From Planctomycetota bacterium (GTDB taxonomy: Bacteria; Planctomycetota; UBA8742; SKZP01): a stretch of 6,073 bases of DNA. A model generated the notes under the pieces. It did no database searches, had not been told where the DNA came from, and was given only the letters and a program-made list of their open reading frames with translations. Numbering within the stretch: the stretch's first letter is position 1; each line of letters begins with the position of its first letter. A program made the position numbers and the translations under genes. This document shows, piece after piece, positions 6,028-6,073 of this stretch. The stretch covers positions 1 through 6,073 of the forward strand of contig SKZP01000610.1 in assembly GCA_007127275.1 (NCBI GenBank), written 5' to 3'.

Positions 6028-6073
6028 CAAGGCATGCCGCTCTCACACAGTTCTGACGAAAAGGCGAGCGGGG

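Larger units (their letters stand above)
5845..6073. other. Right-edge region without a convincing gene
   Basis: About 230 bp with no convincing coding sequence. Short readings exist on both strands (plus 5859-6056, minus 5745-6035), but they run through the inverted repeats, and the minus one also reads through both palindromes. Neither has a recognised family or a clear Shine-Dalgarno. The region mainly holds the nested inverted-repeat structure at 5919-6027. Confidence 0.5.

Noticed and set aside
5745..6035. 96-codon minus-strand frame upstream of argH
   Set aside because: It reads through both palindromes and the inverted-repeat element, lacks a clear Shine-Dalgarno and has no known family, so it is probably translated repeat DNA. 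A multicopy conserved version would reopen the question.

Overview
This is a GC-rich bacterial window with three complete genes and one possible gene fragment. No rRNA, tRNA, CRISPR array, transposase or phage gene is visible. Evidence for the host is indirect. The argininosuccinate lyase has the short NKRN-type signature (GSSLMPNKRN) that I associate with the Xanthomonas/Bacteroidetes branch of ArgH. Two of the three genes lack a clear Shine-Dalgarno sequence. Exposed loops carry acidic runs such as DEDDD and DEDDDP. A GC-rich, possibly salt-adapted member of the Rhodothermota/Bacteroidota fits, but this is a tentative inference; other high-GC Gram-negatives are not excluded.

Layout, left to right: (1) 1-52, possible N-terminus of a leftward gene cut by the window edge; (2) 53-423, noncoding leader region with short direct repeats; (3) 424-2496 (+), a GPH/MFS_2-type secondary transporter enlarged by two unusual loops; (4) 2497-2752, intergenic; (5) 2753-4345 (+), a soluble PAS-PAS-HisKA_3-HATPase_c sensor kinase with a Ser/Pro-rich tail and no response regulator beside it; (6) 4359-5609 (-), argH, convergent with the kinase and only 13 bp from it; (7) 5610-6073, the argH upstream region, with a strong Shine-Dalgarno, an AT-rich promoter candidate between two 10-bp direct repeats, two identical 28-bp palindromic elements, and a nested inverted-repeat structure.

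The three genes do not form an obvious pathway. The transporter and kinase point the same way but are 256 bp apart, so co-transcription is uncertain. argH stands alone here, with no other arginine gene next to it. I found no convincing new multi-gene system. The most unusual items are the enlarged transporter (a roughly 120-residue insertion between TM7 and TM8, plus a central loop with an extra hydrophobic stretch) and the compact palindrome-rich block upstream of argH, which looks like REP/MITE-type repeat DNA.
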